Assembly (NCBI GenBank): GCA_001657315.1
Contig: LYSV01000044.1
Span: 5,400 to 48,257, forward strand
DNA: 42,858 bases
Direction: 5' to 3'
DNA from: Flammeovirgaceae bacterium BBD 1991-12
GTDB lineage: Bacteria; Bacteroidota; Bacteroidia; Cytophagales; Cyclobacteriaceae
In this document: positions 42,615-42,858 of the stretch, in pieces
Layout of the letters: the number at the start of each line of letters is the position of its first letter
Position numbering within the stretch: the stretch's first letter is position 1
Notes under the pieces: generated by a model
Told to the model about the DNA's origin: nothing
The model's input: the letters and a program-made list of their open reading frames with translations, nothing else
The model's database searches: none
Program-made: the position numbers and the translations under genes

Positions 42615-42858
42615 TTAGTTGATTTTAACCCGTTTTACTGTTACAGGCGTATAGATGGTCATATCATTTCTGGTCGTGAGCATGAGCGCGCTTGTCCACC
42701 GGAGTCCTGTGGATCCACGGGATTCTGCGAATGTGAATGCTAATACAAATGTGAGTCTTCTGTAGTTCCGATAGCTATCAAGGATTTTATAGGGCCATAT
42801 GATTTTAATGTTATCTAACCCTGGTGGGCTTTTCCTTTCAATTTTGCGCACTATAACT
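42615..42858 (-). CDS. C-terminal part of an unrecognised protein, cut by the window end
   Basis: Open frame on the minus strand from the window end to the TAA at 42615, about 80 codons, with no required start inside. The visible tail has beta-strand character and basic residues (NYRRLTFVLAFTFAESRGST, YTPVTVKRVKIN). I do not recognise the family. The open frame at the very edge suggests a real gene entering from outside, but it is too short to be sure. Confidence 0.45.
   Translation of the reverse strand, partial: VIVRKIERKSPPGLDNIKIIWPYKILDSYRNYRRLTFVLAFTFAESRGSTGLRWTSALMLTTRNDMTIYTPVTVKRVKIN

Overview
The window looks like a chromosomal segment of a Bacteroidota bacterium, most likely a Cytophagales-type polysaccharide degrader. 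The evidence is a complete SusC/SusD pair in a polysaccharide utilisation locus (PUL), other TonB-dependent receptors with N-terminal carboxypeptidase-regulatory domains, an IS1380-family element, lipoprotein signal peptides typical of the phylum, a general absence of Shine-Dalgarno sites, and TAnnTTTG-like promoter boxes. I saw no tRNA, rRNA, CRISPR array or prophage module.

Left third (1-15.9 kb). The window opens inside an RND efflux operon: a periplasmic adaptor interrupted by an in-frame TAG, an AcrB-like pump and a TolC-like channel. A TPR protein follows on the other strand. Next is a REP-associated tyrosine transposase (RAYT) inside inverted REP-like palindromes, then an AraC regulator with a small beta-rich secreted protein and an SDR-fold protein that lacks the usual catalytic Ser and Tyr. 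A TonB-dependent receptor diverges from a copper module. That module has an AraC-type regulator carrying its own HMA (CxxC) domain and a CopA ATPase with one HMA domain at each end. A motif is shared by the two copper promoters.

Middle (15.9-34 kb). A two-FAS1 lipoprotein, a pirin, a toxin-first PIN toxin-antitoxin pair, a DUF1801 protein and an APH-like kinase precede the PUL. The PUL reads right to left: susC, susD, a 706-residue surface lipoprotein with three near-identical 166-residue modules, a PKD-GH16 lipoprotein, an intrinsic terminator and a second GH16. Both GH16 proteins carry EIDIxE catalytic motifs and laminarinase-like sequence, so the substrate is inferred to be a beta-1,3-glucan. 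Diverging from susC is a membrane-spanning beta-propeller/Y_Y_Y sensor that ends in a LuxR-like helix-turn-helix with no kinase. A hemerythrin-like gene is coupled to it.

Right third (34-42.9 kb). This is an accessory region, almost all on the minus strand: a GyrI-like protein, a WYL regulator, a cupin, two small exported proteins whose 5' ends lie in a duplicated ~220-bp segment, an IS1380 element inserted in the loop of a REP palindrome within that duplication, a DUF4185-like secreted protein, three consecutive DinB-fold genes, a DUF1428 protein and a gene cut by the window end. REP-like palindromes related to those around the RAYT recur here.

Strongest leads: the RAYT/REP network with the IS in a REP loop, the copper regulator with a built-in metal domain plus shared promoter motif, the kinase-less PUL sensor, and the triplicated surface module.
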